This document shows, piece after piece, positions 61,552-64,000 of a stretch of DNA of 64,000 bases (position 1 is the stretch's first letter; each line of letters begins with the position of its first letter). The notes below the pieces were generated by a model. It was not told the origin of the DNA, did no database searches, and saw only the letters and a list, made by a program, of their open reading frames with translations. The position numbers and the translations under genes are program-made. Source of the stretch: Desulfovibrio sp. JC010. GTDB taxonomy: Bacteria > Desulfobacterota > Desulfovibrionia > Desulfovibrionales > Desulfovibrionaceae. Location of the stretch: positions 1 to 64,000 of the forward strand of contig NZ_VOIQ01000013.1 of assembly GCF_010470675.1 (NCBI RefSeq), given 5' to 3'.

Positions 61552-62274
61552 ATGGCTAGACTAAATTCATTTTACTTAGCTTCAGAAGATTGGGACACCC
61601 CTTTTATTCTCCAAGGCAGCGAAGCCAAACATCTCGGAAAAGTGTTGCGCACCCGTGTCGGTGATACCGTGCGCCTTTTCGACGGCTGCGGTCGCGAAGG
61701 ATTGTTTACAGTCACTGATATCACCAAGAGCAAGGTGCAGCTTGAAATTACCGAAGAAAAATCAATCTCTGACTTGCGTAACATCACCCTTGCCATTGGC
61801 TGGAATAAAAGTTCGCGCCGGAATTGGATTCTTGAAAAATCTGTTGAATTACAGACCCGTGGCTTGATATTTTTCCAAAGCGAATTCAGTCAGGGTAAGG
61901 TTCCTGCCGAGATTAAAGACAGCTGGCATGAAAAGCTGGTTGCCGCTGCAAAGCAGTGCGGCAACCCATGGTTGCCCGAGCTGCAGACCGTATCCGGATC
62001 AATCGAAAAACTCATCGAAGCATCCGCACCCTATGCCAACAAACTTTTCTTGTATGAAAAAGCGGATGAGGATACGGTGCCGGATAATTCAATCTTTGCC
62101 GCCGAATCCACCCTTGCCGTTATCGGCCCGGAAGGAGGATTCAGCCCGCGCGAAGCTGAATTATTAATTGAAAATAATTTTATTCCCCTCAGTTTAGGTA
62201 ATTCTATTCTCAGGTGGGAAACAGCCGCCCTACTCTGCATGGGCAGTGCATATTTAGAAAGACAAAAAACTTGA
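61552..62274 (+). CDS. rsmE: 16S rRNA m3U1498 methyltransferase
   Basis: This 240-residue enzyme methylates N3 of U1498 in 16S rRNA. A PUA-like N-terminal part (HLGKVLRTRVGDTVRLFDG) is followed by the SPOUT domain with its knot: AVIGPEGGFSPREAELLIE and PLSLGNSILRWETAALLCMG. The motif set and length are typical. It stands alone between two repeat elements. Confidence 0.93.
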   Translation: MARLNSFYLASEDWDTPFILQGSEAKHLGKVLRTRVGDTVRLFDGCGREGLFTVTDITKSKVQLEITEEKSISDLRNITLAIGWNKSSRRNWILEKSVELQTRGLIFFQSEFSQGKVPAEIKDSWHEKLVAAAKQCGNPWLPELQTVSGSIEKLIEASAPYANKLFLYEKADEDTVPDNSIFAAESTLAVIGPEGGFSPREAELLIENNFIPLSLGNSILRWETAALLCMGSAYLERQKT

Positions 62275-62304
62275 TGCGCTACGCGCTTTTATTAAAAAGA
62301 TTTC

Positions 62305-62372
62305 GCCTCCGGCGGCTTAAACCCTTTTGCAAAAGGGTTTAAGAATCCCAAAACCTTTTATTTCGCTTCGCG
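62305..62372 (+). repeat. dispersed palindromic element, copy F1 (core type 1)
   Basis: It begins GCCTCCGGCGG and carries the same perfect 28-bp palindrome (arm CTTAAACCCTTTTG, 62316-62343) as copies A and D. AATCCCAAAACCTTTTA and CGCTTCGCGA follow. It faces away from copy F2. Confidence 0.85.
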
Positions 62373-62397
62373 ATTATGGTTATGGATATTTTTTTAT

Positions 62398-62492
62398 GCG
62401 AAGCGGCGAAGCCATATTAAAAAGTTTTGAGGGGATGGGGTCTGGGGAAGGGGAACTTTTCCCAAAAGTTCCCCTTCCCCAGCCGCCGGAGG
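62398..62492 (-). repeat. dispersed palindromic element, copy F2 (core type 4)
   Basis: The core at 62442-62482 has 19-bp perfect arms beginning CTGGGGAAGGGGAACTTTT around CCC. On its left is AAAAAGTTTTGAGGGGA and GCGGCGAAGCC; it ends GCCGCCGGAGGC. The GGAGG lies 7 bases ahead of the rarA ATG, so the element supplies that ribosome-binding site. Confidence 0.82.
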
Positions 62493-62499
62493 CACCAAT

Positions 62500-63762
62500 A
62501 TGAAATTAGAATTAACAGATAATCAGCCTTTGGCTGACCGTATCCGTCCTAAAAATATAGATGAATTTGTAGGACAGGCTCATGTGCGTGAGCGTGTTGA
62601 GGCATTTGAACGTTCCAAAAGGCTGCCCAGCCTGCTGCTTTTCGGGCCTCCGGGCTGCGGAAAATCTACCTTGGCTTTGCTGCTGGCAAAATCCACGGGC
62701 CGTCATTTCATGCGTATCAGCGCACCGGAATCGGGCATTGCAGCTTTACGTAAACAGCTGGCGGGCATGGATATTTTAATTCTTGATGAGCTGCATCGCT
62801 TTTCCAAGGCACAGCAGGATTTCTTTTTGCCCATTCTGGAATCAGGCGAAATCACCCTGCTGGCGACAACCACTGAAAACCCTTCTTTCAGCGTAACCCG
62901 GCAGCTGCTTTCAAGATTGCATGTGCTGCGGTTACGGGCGTTGAATAAGACAGATCTGCAGGCGATTTGCAAGCGGGCCTGCGAAGAGCTTGAAATCGAA
63001 CTGAGCGAAGAAAGCCTGGCCCTGATCACCTCCATGGCCGGCGGTGACGGTCGCAGCCTGCTCAATCTGCTGGAATATGTTTCCCAGTTGCCGGAAGAAA
63101 AACGCGAAGCTGAAAATCTGCGTAAAATCCTGCCGGAAACAGTTGTTCGCGGCGACCGGGACGGCGATTCACATTACGAACTGGCTTCCGCTTTGATCAA
63201 ATCTATCCGCGGCAGCGACCCGGATGCGGCACTTTATTATCTTGGCTGTCTGATTGAAAGCGGTGAAGATCCGAAATTTATTACCCGCAGACTGATTATT
63301 TCCGCGGGGGAAGACATCGGACTGGCTGATCCTCACGCAATAACCATGGCTGTTTCCTGCCAGCAGGCCGTGGAATTCATCGGCATGCCTGAAGGATTTA
63401 TCCCTCTTTCGGAATGCGTGGTCTATCTGGCCCTTGCCCCCAAGAGTAACAGCACCTACGCAGCCTACCATACTGTAAAGCAGGAAATCCGCCAGAACGG
63501 CATGCTTCCGGTTCCGCTTCATTTGCGAAACGCGACTACAAACCTGCAGAAAGAATGGGGCTACGGACGAAACTACCTGTATCCGCATTCATATCCGAAT
63601 TCTTATGTGGAACAGAAATACCTGCCTCCGGAAATTGCGGACCGTATGTTTTATGATCCCAAAGATCAGGGAGAAGAGCCGCGTTTGAATGCATGGCTGA
63701 AAGGGCAACGCAGACCACGCGCTCCGCGTAAAAGACCGGAACCCAAAAAATGGGGTAAATAA
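62500..63762 (+). CDS. rarA: replication-associated recombination protein RarA (MgsA)
   Basis: This 420-residue AAA+ ATPase acts at stalled replication forks. Walker A is LLFGPPGCGKSTLALLLAK near residue 48, Walker B ILILDELHRFSKAQQDF, and sensor 1 is in LLATTTENPSF. The clamp-loader-like C-terminal part contains SAGEDIGLADPHA and ALAPKSNSTYAAYH, RarA hallmarks, ahead of a basic tail. Its Shine-Dalgarno comes from the end of repeat copy F2. Confidence 0.93.
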   Translation: MKLELTDNQPLADRIRPKNIDEFVGQAHVRERVEAFERSKRLPSLLLFGPPGCGKSTLALLLAKSTGRHFMRISAPESGIAALRKQLAGMDILILDELHRFSKAQQDFFLPILESGEITLLATTTENPSFSVTRQLLSRLHVLRLRALNKTDLQAICKRACEELEIELSEESLALITSMAGGDGRSLLNLLEYVSQLPEEKREAENLRKILPETVVRGDRDGDSHYELASALIKSIRGSDPDAALYYLGCLIESGEDPKFITRRLIISAGEDIGLADPHAITMAVSCQQAVEFIGMPEGFIPLSECVVYLALAPKSNSTYAAYHTVKQEIRQNGMLPVPLHLRNATTNLQKEWGYGRNYLYPHSYPNSYVEQKYLPPEIADRMFYDPKDQGEEPRLNAWLKGQRRPRAPRKRPEPKKWGK

Positions 63763-63840
63763 AGGCTTAAAGACGCAATTTAGTTGCTTGTGTTTTTACG
63801 GGGGTGTATACTTTGGGCAAACTACCGTAAGGACACATAA

Positions 63841-64000
63841 ATGCCTTCTTTTAATTCCATAATTATCGAGAATATTATTGAAAGTATCGATGTAGGACTG
63901 ATGGTCATTTCCCGTGAGGGAAGGATCGAATTCCTTAATTCGGCAGCATGCAATATTCTTAATCTGGATCGTAAAAAGCACCTCGGCTTCGGCTGGGGGG
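63841..64000 (+). CDS. PAS-domain protein, cut by the right edge
   Basis: Only the first 53 codons are present. They read as the start of a PAS sensor domain (IIESIDVGLMVISREGRIEF, LNSAACNILNLDRKK). AAGGA lies about 8 bases ahead of the ATG. The output domain is outside the window; a histidine kinase or sigma54 regulator would be usual but cannot be decided. Confidence 0.75.
   Translation, partial: MPSFNSIIIENIIESIDVGLMVISREGRIEFLNSAACNILNLDRKKHLGFGWG

Noticed and set aside
1-64000. CRISPR arrays, insertion sequences or prophage
   Set aside because: No regularly spaced repeats, transposase, capsid, terminase or Cas-like genes were seen on either strand.

Overview
The window looks like the chromosome of a marine-type sulfate-reducing Desulfovibrionaceae bacterium (Desulfovibrio/Maridesulfovibrio-like). 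This is inferred from gene content and protein style; no database was searched. Pointers are a Tat-exported periplasmic [NiFe] hydrogenase with its maturation protease and HypC, a periplasmic selenocysteine formate dehydrogenase with FeS subunit and tetraheme cytochrome c3, a YedF selenium-metabolism protein, LL-diaminopimelate aminotransferase (DapL), and many GCCTCCGGCGGC-type intergenic palindromes. Most of the window is ordinary core chromosome. I see no prophage, insertion sequence, integron or CRISPR array.

Layout. 1-4.2 kb: possible 3' end of a gene from the left, RluB-type pseudouridine synthase with yedF, then an MsbA-like ABC exporter with an acyltransferase. 4.2-10.3 kb: chemoreceptor, HD-GYP protein, and a polar amino-acid ABC transporter with two permeases and one binding protein but no ATPase. 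10.4-15.4 kb: gapA, fba, surE, a YhaM-like OB-HD exonuclease and tmk. 15.8-19.7 kb: hynB-hynA, two inverted repeat elements, then maturation protease and hypC. 19.7-24.2 kb: C-type-lectin protein with a PEP-CTERM-like tail, PepT-like peptidase, TrmO, and two paralogous periplasmic binding proteins, one broken by an in-frame TAA. 24.3-28.5 kb: fdhA(Sec)-fdhB-cytochrome c3. 28.9-33.6 kb: methyltransferase, HicAB toxin-antitoxin, gcvT and a large unrecognised protein. 33.9-40.6 kb: Cys-rich small protein, GAF protein, mreB, SuhB-type phosphatase, Nudix protein, rimI, pgk-tpiA-secG. 40.6-41.5 kb: three identical tRNA-Leu(GAG) genes. 41.7-46.0 kb: nuclease, AlkD-like protein, glutamate decarboxylase, small unknown gene, M20 amidohydrolase. 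46.1-51 kb: TPR protein, small membrane protein, folK, dapL. 51-64 kb: xerD, a DHH-CBS-nucleotidyltransferase fusion, HIT protein, lapA, lapB-like, mutS, lipoprotein, lysA, rsmE, rarA, and the start of a PAS-domain gene at the right edge.

Functionally, hydrogenase and formate dehydrogenase would oxidise H2 and formate in the periplasm and pass electrons to cytochrome c3. gapA, fba, pgk and tpiA give four steps of lower glycolysis/gluconeogenesis in two places. dapL and lysA belong to the diaminopimelate/lysine pathway.

The most interesting structure is a dispersed family of seven intergenic elements. They share GC-rich ends but carry four different, internally self-complementary cores. Four of them form two outward-facing inverted pairs, and two donate the ribosome-binding site of the next gene. 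Other points worth a look are folK, whose conserved N-terminus lies upstream of any standard start codon, the nonsense-interrupted binding protein, and the tripled tRNA-Leu next to secG.
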